A DNA stretch of 64,000 nt, taken from positions 1 to 64,000 of the forward strand of contig JAIMBH010000003.1 in NCBI GenBank assembly GCA_023511485.1. The letters run 5' to 3'. Source of the DNA: Bacillota bacterium (GTDB taxonomy: Bacteria; Actinomycetota; Aquicultoria; Aquicultorales; Aquicultoraceae). Position 1 is the stretch's first letter. Each line of letters begins with the position of its first letter. The position numbers were made by a program, and so were the translations under genes. Shown in pieces: positions 45,518 through 53,687 of this stretch. The notes under the pieces were generated by a model. That model saw only the letters and a program-made list of their open reading frames with translations, was not told the origin of the DNA and searched no databases.

Positions 45518-47806
45518 ATGGGCGAAGTTGCAAGTTTTCTTAGATATATTAAAGATCAACCTGGCTACAGGGGACAAATAATTCATGAGCGAAAGCTGAC
45601 TGCGAAATCTGCGTCTTTTGCCACTCCTAAACACGGGCTTTTAAGCGAGGCCGCGCAAAGGCTTTCTCTTGCAGGAATAAATGACCTTTACACCCATCAA
45701 GCCAGGGTATTTGATCTGGCAAAAGAGGGCAAGCATGTTCTTGTTGTAAGTGGGACGGCAAGCGGTAAAAGCCTTTGCTACAATCTTCCTGTTTTGGAAG
45801 AGATGTTAACCAACAAAAGAGCAAAGGCGCTTTACCTTTTTCCGACAAAGGCACTTGCGCAGGATCAGCTACGCGCGATTGGTGAGCTTGACTTTCCGGT
45901 TACAGTTTCGACCTACGATGGCGATACACCGCGTGAGGAGCGCAGCCGTATTCGCCGCCAAGCTTCAATTATTTTAAGCAACCCGGATATGCTGCACCAG
46001 GGAATTCTGCCCTTTCACAAGCACTGGGCAACTTTTCTCTTAAACTTAAAATATGTGGTGATCGACGAGGTACATGTTCTTCGGGGGGTCTTTGGCTCAA
46101 ATGTAGCCCAGGTTATAAGGCGGCTTCGCCGCCTCTGTCATCATTATGGGAGCCATCCGCAATTTATTATGGCTTCAGCCACAATTGCAAATCCTGAAGA
46201 GCTTGCCAAGAGACTTACCGGTCTTGAAGTAGAGGTGGTAGCCGAGGATGGCGCTCCACAAGGCCCGAAGACCTGGGTATTCTGGAATCCACCTTTTATA
46301 GACGAGACTCAGGCTAAAAGAAAAAGTATAACCTGGGAGGTAACCTGGCTTTTGGGTGAGTTGTCCAAAGATTATTTCAGGACGATTGTTTTCAGCAAGT
46401 CGCGAAAACTTGCCGAGTTGGTATTAAGCTATGCAAGGCGAAATTTAAGCGACCGCCCCGATATTATCAAACGAATTGCTTCTTACCGGGCTGGCTACCT
46501 GCCTTCCCAACGGAGGGAGATCGAAAGCCGGCTCTTCTCGGGCGAGCTTTTAGCAGTATCGGCTACCAACGCGCTTGAGTTAGGCATCGATGTTGGCGCA
46601 CTTGATGCAGCGATCATAAACGGTTTTCCTGGAACGATAGCTTCTACATGGCAGCAGGCTGGCCGGGCCGGACGAACTGTTGGCGAATCGCTTGCAGTAT
46701 TGATTGCAGCCGATGACCCGCTTGACCAATATTATGTAAATCATCCGGAGTATTTCTTTGGACGAAACTTTGAAGAAGCGATAATCGATCTTGATAATCA
46801 GAAGATACTGGGCAAGCATTTGCGCTGCGCCGCCTTTGAAAAGCCGCTCTCAATTGATGACCGGTTTTTCTTCGGCGAAGGCTTTGAGGTGGCCGCCAAC
46901 TCACTTATACAATCAGGAGATCTCAAAGAGCGAAAAGGGAAATGGTACCTTGCGCAGATGTGCTTCCCAGCCCAAGAGGTAAATATCCGCTCTGCCTCAC
47001 AATCGACTTACGATATTGTGGATATAGAGACGGGCCAGCTTCTTGGAACAACTGAAGGCACGCGAGCCTTCTTTGAGATTTACCCTGGGGCGGTTTATCT
47101 ACATCAGGGTGATCCGTATGCTGTTCAATCACTCGATATAAAAAATCGAGTGGCGCTTGTTAAAAAGACAGCTGATGAGTATTATACCGAGCCGCGAGAG
47201 GATACTGAGGTGCGCGTCCTCTCTGAGCTTGAGACGCGCGCGCTTGGAAGGACGCGACTTAATTTTGGCCAAGTCGAAGTAACGACTCACGTTGTTGCCT
47301 TCCAGAAGAAGGCACCCGACGGAAGAATCATTGGTATCGAAGAGCTAGATTTGCCCCCGGTGCGGTTCCAAACCGAGGCTATCTGGTATACCGTGCCCGA
47401 TAAGGTCATCGTCAAACTCGGTCTTGATGAGCGCGAACTGGCTGGCGGAATTCATGCCGCCGAGCATGCCGGCATCGCAATGCTCCCTATGTTTGCAATG
47501 TGTGACCGCTGGGATATCGGCGGCGTCTCGACGCCGTTTCACCTGCACACCGGTGAGGCGACTATCTTTATATACGATGGTTTTGAAGGCGGTATTGGTA
47601 TCGCTCGCCGTGGTTTCTGGGTCGCCGAAGAGCATTTAAGAAGGACCCTTGAGGTTATCGAGAGGTGTCCCTGCAAAGATGGTTGTCCATCTTGCATCCA
47701 GTCACCCAAGTGCGGCAACTGGAACGAGCCGTTGGATAAACGTGCTGCTATTGGGATACTTAAACAAATAGTGGGCAGTGGGAAGCAAGCAGCAGGCAGT
47801 AAATAG
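45518..47806 (+). CDS. DEAD/DEAH-box helicase with MZB domain (MrfA/YprA type)
   Basis: A 762-residue superfamily 2 helicase. Motif I VSGTASGKSLCYNLP, DEVH box (VVIDEVHVLRG), SAT (IMASATIANPEEL), motif VI QQAGRAGRTVGESL. The C-terminal MZB (DUF1998) domain has the four zinc cysteines of CPCKDGCPSCIQSPKCGN. Bacillus MrfA, with the same architecture, is a 3'-5' helicase for mitomycin C repair; that role is inferred here. ATG 45518 lacks a ribosome site and lies at the predicted transcription start, so the mRNA looks leaderless. Confidence 0.93.
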   Translation: MGEVASFLRYIKDQPGYRGQIIHERKLTAKSASFATPKHGLLSEAAQRLSLAGINDLYTHQARVFDLAKEGKHVLVVSGTASGKSLCYNLPVLEEMLTNKRAKALYLFPTKALAQDQLRAIGELDFPVTVSTYDGDTPREERSRIRRQASIILSNPDMLHQGILPFHKHWATFLLNLKYVVIDEVHVLRGVFGSNVAQVIRRLRRLCHHYGSHPQFIMASATIANPEELAKRLTGLEVEVVAEDGAPQGPKTWVFWNPPFIDETQAKRKSITWEVTWLLGELSKDYFRTIVFSKSRKLAELVLSYARRNLSDRPDIIKRIASYRAGYLPSQRREIESRLFSGELLAVSATNALELGIDVGALDAAIINGFPGTIASTWQQAGRAGRTVGESLAVLIAADDPLDQYYVNHPEYFFGRNFEEAIIDLDNQKILGKHLRCAAFEKPLSIDDRFFFGEGFEVAANSLIQSGDLKERKGKWYLAQMCFPAQEVNIRSASQSTYDIVDIETGQLLGTTEGTRAFFEIYPGAVYLHQGDPYAVQSLDIKNRVALVKKTADEYYTEPREDTEVRVLSELETRALGRTRLNFGQVEVTTHVVAFQKKAPDGRIIGIEELDLPPVRFQTEAIWYTVPDKVIVKLGLDERELAGGIHAAEHAGIAMLPMFAMCDRWDIGGVSTPFHLHTGEATIFIYDGFEGGIGIARRGFWVAEEHLRRTLEVIERCPCKDGCPSCIQSPKCGNWNEPLDKRAAIGILKQIVGSGKQAAGSK

Positions 47807-47896
47807 TGCTGCAGCTTATCAGTGCTCTCGTGCTGCAGATAAGAAATATTGAAATATTAGCTGGCAACTAGGTAACTATTAATCCGGAGGATTAAC

Positions 47897-48382
47897 ATGG
47901 CTATCTATATATCGGTTATAGGAGTTGGTGTAGAACGGGAGGACTTAAACCAGATAGCTTACGAAGTCGGCAGGCTTATTGCCAAGCGCGGGGCGATACT
48001 TGTTTGCGGTGGTCTAGGTGGCATTATGCACTCTGCGGCTTGTGGGGCAAAGGAGGCTGGTGGGGTTGCAGTCGGCATCCTTCCTGGCCCAGATAGAGTT
48101 GGCGCATCACCGTGTCTTAGCATCGCGATACCAACCGACATGGCGCACGCTAGAAATGCGATTGTTGTACGCTCCGGAGACGCGGTTATTGCAATCGGGG
48201 CGGGCTACGGGACGCTCTCTGAAATCGGACTTGCGCTTAAGATGGGAAAGCCTGTCATTGGCATGAGGACTTGGAGCCTGCATCGTGAAGGCAAAGAGGA
48301 TGCCGGGATAGTCTACGCATCCACCGCAGAAGAAGCCGTTGATATTGCAATCAGGTTATCGACGCCAACTGCTAGCTATTAG
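47897..48382 (+). CDS. TIGR00725-family (LOG-like) protein
   Basis: A 161-residue Rossmann-type protein: ISVIGVGVEREDLN, CGGLGGIMHSAACGAKEAGG and GAGYGTLSEIGLALKMGKPVIG with the conserved GTLSE (PGGxGTxxE-like) nucleotide-binding loop. These are relatives of LOG phosphoribohydrolases and DprA-like folds; substrate unknown. ATG with CCGGAGG 7 bases upstream. Confidence 0.85.
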   Translation: MAIYISVIGVGVEREDLNQIAYEVGRLIAKRGAILVCGGLGGIMHSAACGAKEAGGVAVGILPGPDRVGASPCLSIAIPTDMAHARNAIVVRSGDAVIAIGAGYGTLSEIGLALKMGKPVIGMRTWSLHREGKEDAGIVYASTAEEAVDIAIRLSTPTASY

Positions 48383-48596
48383 ACAAACAGCCTATATGAA
48401 CATCCAGAAAAAACCAGAAAAATTCTTAGTCAAGAATCTATGGCAACTTAAAATTTTGCCGATAAAGAATTTAATTAAATTCGATACCGATCAAACGCTG
48501 GGAAAAGCATGTAAAACCGGCAAATTAAATCGAATTAGCCTTGTTGTATACGGGCGGTAGTGGTACGATCTCTTATAGAGCTAATGGGGGGCAAAA

Positions 48597-49073
48597 ATGA
48601 GGACAAGCGTTGACTTACATAACTTCCTTCAATCTCGTGAAGTTCCGCACGAAATCAGCGTTGTAGAAATACCTGCTAAAACTGTTTCCATGGCGGCGGC
48701 AACGCTTGGGCTGGATGAATCAGAGATCGGCAAGACGCTAATAGTTCAAGCCGATGATAAAGCGGTTGTCGTTATGATTCCGGGTGACCGCAGGTTAGAT
48801 ACCCGCAAGCTTAAAAAAATTACCGGGGCGAGCAAGATAAAACTGGCCGATGCAGAAGAGCTGGTGAGCCTCACAGGGTACTTTCTTGGGAGTATCCCAC
48901 CACTTGCACACGCAAATGAGATGCCTATCTATGTGGATCACCGGCTACTTGCCGTCCCACTGATCTACACGTGTGGTGGCCAGAACAACGCATTCTTAAA
49001 AATAAAGCCGACTGATCTTATTGCAGCCGGAAATGCTCAAATCGTCGATATTGCAGACGACGGGAGAGTGTAA
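48597..49073 (+). CDS. YbaK/EbsC-type aminoacyl-tRNA deacylase
   Basis: A 158-residue protein of the YbaK/ProX fold that hydrolyses mischarged tRNA (Cys-tRNA-Pro in the YbaK group). Landmarks: KTVSMAAATLGLDESEIGKTLIV with the catalytic lysine, VVMIPGDRRLDTRKLKK, and IPPLAHANEMPIYVDHRL. Start ATG with GGGGGG 6 bases upstream. Which tRNA it edits cannot be read from the sequence. Confidence 0.88.
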   Translation: MRTSVDLHNFLQSREVPHEISVVEIPAKTVSMAAATLGLDESEIGKTLIVQADDKAVVVMIPGDRRLDTRKLKKITGASKIKLADAEELVSLTGYFLGSIPPLAHANEMPIYVDHRLLAVPLIYTCGGQNNAFLKIKPTDLIAAGNAQIVDIADDGRV

Positions 49074-49434
49074 TAGTTGCTCTTTTAGGTCCTTCGACTT
49101 CGCTTACGCGAAGTTTGCTCTGAGCGAGTCAAAGGACCTAGGATGGCACCTCTTTCACCTTTTGGCCTTCTTTTAACCCTGGCCCTGGCCCTTGGACCCT
49201 ATCCCGACCTTGGCACTTTGGCATGCCTAGACCCAAAGTTCTGCAGCACTGCAGCACCAACAAACTGCAGCACTGTTATTTAATCTTGTAGTTATGCCGT
49301 CTCATGTATTATTATAAAAAAGCCAATAGTTACCATCTTTTCCGTCGCATCGATCCTTTTTATTAATATGCTGGGTTGAAGCTGTTATTATGACCTTCTG
49401 CATAAGTAGCACGGAACATGGTCAGGAGCTAACA
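49074..49434. other. Repeat-bearing intergenic region
   Basis: 361 bases without a gene. It has a long imperfect inverted repeat with arms 49086-49103 and 49124-49140 (TAGGTCCTTCGACTTCGC vs GCGAGTCAAAGGACCTA), then simple low-complexity words (CCTGGCCCTGGCCC, GGCACTTTGGCATGCC, CTGCAGCACTGCAGCACC) up to the ribosome site CAGGAG of the next gene. Confidence 0.6.
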
Positions 49435-51189
49435 ATGAGTATATTATCTGTGGCTGAGGGACAGTGCAAAGAGTGCTACTCTTGTATACGTGCGTGTCCG
49501 GTAAAAGCTATTAAAATGGCCAATGGCCAGATTGAGATATTAGATGAGCGCTGTATATACTGTGGCCGTTGCGTGCTGGCTTGCTCAAAGGGATCAGTTG
49601 AGCTTGACGGTGATTTCAAGCGCACCTTTGAACTTCTATCTTCAGATAAAAAGGTTGTTGCTGTTCTTGCTCCCGAGTATGCGGCTTCGTTCTACCCGAT
49701 GACGACAGAGCAGCTTACCTATCTAATAGAGCGGGCCGGGTTTTACGGACATGAGGATACTGTGCTTGCCGAAGAGATGGTGGCGAGGCACTATCTACGT
49801 TATTTTGCAAGCAAAGATGAGTACCCAGTGATCAGGTCGACCTGTCCGGCTGCTACCATCTGGATTGAGAAATACTATCCCGAGCTGAACGAGCATCTAG
49901 CCCCGGTTATCACGCCTGCAGAAGCGCAGGCGCGGCTTGTAAAAAGTATATACGGAGCGGATGTAGCGGTTGTTTATGTCACGCCCTGTATTGCCGCAAA
50001 AAAAGAGGCTTTAACTTCCAGCGCGATCGATGCGGTTTTGACATTTAGTGAGTTTAAGAACCTGCTGACACTGCGGCTTGTCGGTTTTGAAGACGACCAT
50101 GTGGTGAAGAAAAATCCCAGGCCGGAGATTAGAAGGAGATATTCTGTGCCGGGGGGATTTCCCCGTCCGACGATTGCTCAATATAATATGCTCGATCCGA
50201 CTCTTATGGTCTTGCGGGGTGTAGATGATTTAGATGACCTTGAAGAAGCGGTTTTATCCGGCAAGCTTCAGGCTAAATTTATTGATTTATTGGTTTGTGA
50301 CGGATGCATTGATGGGCCTGGGATAGATACAAGCCTCAGCATACACCTTCGCAAGAGCATTATAGATGACGTTTATAACAATCGGCTAGTCCATGCATCT
50401 AAACAGATAACCTTTGACCAGATTGAGCCATACCTGCCAAAGATCGATATGCAAAAGACGTTTACCAACAGAAAGGTAAAACTTGCTATGCCAAGCGAGG
50501 AGGCAATCCTCGAGATACTTGCTGAGGGGGAGAAGTTTTCCCGCGATGATGAACTTGATTGCGGTGCCTGTGGTTATAAGACCTGCCGCGAGCAGGCCAT
50601 CGCAATTTATCAGGGTATTGCTGATTGGGACATGTGTTTTCCGTTCCGCCGGCAGGTTTACAACCGTATAATTAATGAGCTTAAGGAGACCGCTGTAACC
50701 GATGGTTTGACCGGTCTTTACAACCATAAAAGTTTTCTCGAGAGGCTCTCTGTTGAATTTAACAGGGCAGAACGGTACGGCCCAGCCCTTTCTCTTATGA
50801 TGATTGATATTGATAAATTTAAAGAAATTAACGATACCTTTGGTCATGTCACAGGCGATTCGGTACTGAAAGCGATTGCAAGCACTTTAAAAAATAACAC
50901 CCGCCAGTCCGATTTTGCTGCAAGATATGGCGGGGATGAGTTCGCACTGATCCTTCCGGAGACTAACTTAGATAAGGCCTATAAAGTTGGTGAGAAGCTC
51001 CGCCACACAGTTGAGTCCAACCCAATTGTACTCAATCCCGATATTGTAATCAGAGTGACATTGAGCATCGGGATTGCCTCTTACGATCCCTCAATGTCTG
51101 AACCGCTAGCTCTAATACAAAAGACCGACGAGGCGCTGTATAAAGCAAAACAGGGAGGCCGCAACCAGACGGCGGTATCGAGTATATAG
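49435..51189 (+). CDS. [FeFe]-hydrogenase-like sensor fused to a GGDEF diguanylate cyclase
   Basis: A 584-residue fusion. Two [4Fe-4S] ferredoxin motifs (Cys 11/14/17/21 and 40/43/46/50). A hydrogenase large-subunit-like domain (about 65-340) keeps H-cluster-type cysteines in altered motifs: STCPAATIWI (C137), TPCIAAKKEA (C185) and VCDGCIDGPG (C288, C291). A third Fe-S motif, CGACGYKTC with C401, is followed by a GGDEF domain (about 420-580) with an intact GGDEF at 499-503 and an RQSD inhibitory site at 490-493. It should make cyclic di-GMP under control of redox state, H2 or CO. ATG 49435 has CAGGAG upstream. Stand-alone gene. Confidence 0.88.
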   Translation: MSILSVAEGQCKECYSCIRACPVKAIKMANGQIEILDERCIYCGRCVLACSKGSVELDGDFKRTFELLSSDKKVVAVLAPEYAASFYPMTTEQLTYLIERAGFYGHEDTVLAEEMVARHYLRYFASKDEYPVIRSTCPAATIWIEKYYPELNEHLAPVITPAEAQARLVKSIYGADVAVVYVTPCIAAKKEALTSSAIDAVLTFSEFKNLLTLRLVGFEDDHVVKKNPRPEIRRRYSVPGGFPRPTIAQYNMLDPTLMVLRGVDDLDDLEEAVLSGKLQAKFIDLLVCDGCIDGPGIDTSLSIHLRKSIIDDVYNNRLVHASKQITFDQIEPYLPKIDMQKTFTNRKVKLAMPSEEAILEILAEGEKFSRDDELDCGACGYKTCREQAIAIYQGIADWDMCFPFRRQVYNRIINELKETAVTDGLTGLYNHKSFLERLSVEFNRAERYGPALSLMMIDIDKFKEINDTFGHVTGDSVLKAIASTLKNNTRQSDFAARYGGDEFALILPETNLDKAYKVGEKLRHTVESNPIVLNPDIVIRVTLSIGIASYDPSMSEPLALIQKTDEALYKAKQGGRNQTAVSSI

Positions 51190-51256
51190 CTGTTAGATGC
51201 CGGCCGCCAGTTTAAAGAAAAGGGAATAAAATGCTAAATGCTGATAGCTATCACAT

Positions 51257-51292
51257 ATAACCGGAAATTTAAAATTTTAAATTTCCGGTTAT
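51257..51292. terminator. Perfect 36-bp palindrome, possible bidirectional terminator
   Basis: ATAACCGGAAATTTAAAA followed at once by its reverse complement. Placement after the GGDEF gene suggests termination, but it has no loop and no GC-rich core. Confidence 0.5.
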
Positions 51293-51334
51293 ATCTATAT
51301 GACTTACTAATTACTAATTATGCCGGTGGTTATC

Positions 51335-51787
51335 ATGGCTCAAGCAAAGAAGCATATTAAGACCGAAACTGTAGTATCCTCAGGCGGCGTAGTTTTTCGC
51401 AAAGCGGACGGCAGAATTGAGGTGGCACTGACGGCCAGAGAGGATAATATATGGGTTCTGCCAAAGGGGTTGGTCGAGAAGGGTGAAAGTTTAGAGGAGG
51501 CCGCACTTCGCGAGGTAAACGAAGAGGCAGGTCTCACTGGTGAAATTATCGATAAAATTGGCAGAATCGATTACTGGTATTTTTGGCATCCCGACAGCAC
51601 CCGCTATCACAAGTTTGTTTACTTCTATCTTATAAGGTGCATCGGTGGGGACATAACGAAACACGATTGGGAGGTAAGAGAAGTTCGGTGGTTTCCAATC
51701 GGTGAGGCGATAGAAAAGCTGGCATACAAAGACGAGAAAAAGGTTGTTGAAAAAGCAAAAGAAATGCTGGAGAAGCCCAAAAGATGA
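51335..51787 (+). CDS. NUDIX hydrolase
   Basis: A NUDIX protein of 150 residues. The Nudix box is GLVEKGESLEEAALREVNEEAGLTG in position 42-66 by eye, matching GX5EX7REUXEEXGU. Overall spacing and the start (SSGGVVFRK, WVLPKGLVEKGE) resemble diadenosine polyphosphate/ADP-ribose type hydrolases, and the WYFWHP and KHDWEVREVRWFP segments are typical of that subgroup. Start at 51335 (GGTGG upstream) or 51320. Overlaps the next gene by ATGA, so they are co-translated. Confidence 0.88.
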   Translation: MAQAKKHIKTETVVSSGGVVFRKADGRIEVALTAREDNIWVLPKGLVEKGESLEEAALREVNEEAGLTGEIIDKIGRIDYWYFWHPDSTRYHKFVYFYLIRCIGGDITKHDWEVREVRWFPIGEAIEKLAYKDEKKVVEKAKEMLEKPKR

Positions 51788-52662
51788 GCGAGAGCCTTCG
51801 TTTTACAGACATCCCGCGCATATTCGCCGAGAAGCCACTGGGCTTGGTTTTTATCCTCGGAGAACCAGATACAGGAAAGACGACTTTGTTTAAAGAATTA
51901 GCACGAGCATATCTCAAGGCTGGTCTGCGGGTTGGACTTATCGATTCCGATGTGGGTCAATCCGTGATAGGTCCTCCGACGGTAGTTGGCATGGTAATGG
52001 CCGAAGGTTCACTGCCGGATCTCTCGCATACGCAGGCTATTTATTTTGTAGGGAATAACAGCCCGGTCGGATTTACAGTTGAAGTAGTGGTTGGAAGCAA
52101 GCGCATGGTTGACAAAGCGGTTGAGATGCACGCTGATACAATAATTTTTAATAGCAGCGGACTTGTTGCTCCTCCTTATGGCACCGTCCTTAAATACAAC
52201 AAATTCGAGCTTTTGCGTCCCCGCTACGTTATCGCGATTGAGAAAGAAGACGAACTCTCCCCCATCTTCTCCTTCCTTGTTAACTGTTGGGGCATAGAGG
52301 TGGTCCATACCCGGCCTGCGGAAGAGGCCCGAAAGCGATCGCCTGAAGAGAGGGCAAAATACCGGCAAAAAAAGTATCTTGAGTACTTTAAAAATGCGTC
52401 ACTAAGAGAATTTGAGTTTGATAAGCTTTGCCTTTATCCAACAAATTTCCTGGATCGCAAGATGGACACGGACTTAACTGGGTTACTCGTAGGGCTGCAG
52501 GATGAGCGGTGGGATACGGTAGCTATTGGCATAATCGAGTCTGTCGATGCCAATTCGGTCGCTATATTTGCGCCTTATCCTGATAAGGTAGAGATCCGCG
52601 GATTGGTTGCAGGGCGCATAAGGCTATCAAGAGACGGTGTTGAGATGCGAGTTAGGCCTTAA
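51784..52662 (+). CDS. Clp1/Grc3-type polynucleotide 5'-hydroxyl kinase homologue
   Basis: A 292-residue P-loop protein. Walker A GEPDTGKTT (26-34), DSDVGQSVIGPP (54-65) as in Clp1/Grc3 kinases, and a lid-like RKRSPEERAKYRQKKYLEYF segment near 185-205. A C-terminal beta domain (ESVDANSVAIFAPYPDKVEIRG in part) follows. Family members phosphorylate 5'-OH ends of RNA or DNA and are best known from eukaryotes and archaea. Coupling to a NUDIX hydrolase (ATGA overlap) hints at RNA end metabolism; that is inference. Confidence 0.8.
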   Translation: MSESLRFTDIPRIFAEKPLGLVFILGEPDTGKTTLFKELARAYLKAGLRVGLIDSDVGQSVIGPPTVVGMVMAEGSLPDLSHTQAIYFVGNNSPVGFTVEVVVGSKRMVDKAVEMHADTIIFNSSGLVAPPYGTVLKYNKFELLRPRYVIAIEKEDELSPIFSFLVNCWGIEVVHTRPAEEARKRSPEERAKYRQKKYLEYFKNASLREFEFDKLCLYPTNFLDRKMDTDLTGLLVGLQDERWDTVAIGIIESVDANSVAIFAPYPDKVEIRGLVAGRIRLSRDGVEMRVRP

Positions 52663-52758
52663 TGTGCTAATGTTCCAAAGCGCTAGGTTAAAGAATAAAA
52701 GAACATTGATGCCTCGGCACTTCTAGACCCGCGCCGCCAGACCCTATATTCTTTAAAC

Positions 52759-53532
52759 ATGAATTATATCGCACCAGTAATAATAGGATTGGTTGCCGGT
52801 TACCTCTCTGGGCATTTTGGTATCGGCGGCGGTTTCTTGATGCAGCCCGCTCTTCGCTTGTTATTGGGAATGCCTGCCCTAATATCGCTTGGCACTCCCA
52901 TACCGGTTATTGTCTTATCCGGTATTACCGGTTCTTATAACTACTACCGTGGCGGCTACATCGACATAAAACTTGCCCCCTATCTATCTATCTCCGGCAT
53001 TGCAGGCTCTGTTTTGGGGTCGCTTGCTACCGGGGTAATTAACGGAGACATTATCTTACTTATTACGGCGGTTGCACTTGCTGTAACGGCCCTCCGCTTT
53101 ATCCTGAGCATTGAAAAATCTGCGCAGAACGTAAGTCCGCCTGCCAAAAGCAGCGGTAGAGGTGCGGTAGCGGCCTTGCTTACCGGCCTTATTGCCGGAT
53201 TCTTAGCTGGATTCCTGGGTCTAGGCGGGGGCTTTTTGTTGGTGCCGGCGCTTTCTATTATCTTCAAGAAAGATATGAAAACATCGCTTGGCACATCGCT
53301 TCTGGTTATAATTGCCTATTCGATTCCCGCTGCCGCCACCCATTTTCTTCTTGGTCACGTAGACCTCCTTCTTGCGGCACTCTTGGCAGTTGGGATCATC
53401 CCGGGAGCTTATCTGGGTTCGAGGGTTGCTATCAGCCTTCCAGAAGCGCTTCTTCGCAAACTCTTTGGTATCTTCTTGCTACTTGTCTCTCTTTACTTTG
53501 CAGGATTTGAGATAAGCGTGCTGCTTAAGTAG
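52759..53532 (+). CDS. TauE/SafE-family anion exporter
   Basis: A 257-residue membrane protein with eight hydrophobic helices in two repeats. Each repeat begins with the family glycine motif: GHFGIGGGFLMQPALRLLLG (N-half) and FLGLGGGFLLVPALSIIF (C-half). It moves sulfite, sulfoacetate or other organosulfur anions; substrate undetermined. ATG lies 96 bases after the kinase gene, with no strong ribosome site. Confidence 0.9.
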   Translation: MNYIAPVIIGLVAGYLSGHFGIGGGFLMQPALRLLLGMPALISLGTPIPVIVLSGITGSYNYYRGGYIDIKLAPYLSISGIAGSVLGSLATGVINGDIILLITAVALAVTALRFILSIEKSAQNVSPPAKSSGRGAVAALLTGLIAGFLAGFLGLGGGFLLVPALSIIFKKDMKTSLGTSLLVIIAYSIPAAATHFLLGHVDLLLAALLAVGIIPGAYLGSRVAISLPEALLRKLFGIFLLLVSLYFAGFEISVLLK

Positions 53533-53687
53533 AGCAATTAGCTTTCAGTTACTAGCTTTATATTTCTTCGTCTTTAAGCTAATAGCTGATTGCTAATTAC
53601 GGCTGACTGCTAAAGGCTATTCAGCTATAATCATAGTCATCCCAAGTAAAAGCAAACAAAGCCCACACTGACGGTCTGGCGGCACTT
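53533..53687. repeat. AGCT-type dispersed repeats
   Basis: GCTAATAGCTGATTGCTAATT, GCTGACTGCTAAAGGC and similar imperfect repeats (about 53540-53630) before the histidine kinase gene. Confidence 0.5.

Noticed and set aside
48339-48560. 73-codon frame between the TIGR00725 gene and the YbaK-type gene
   Set aside because: Overlaps the upstream gene, lacks a ribosome site and has no domain; the AAATTAAATCG words look like intergenic repeat.
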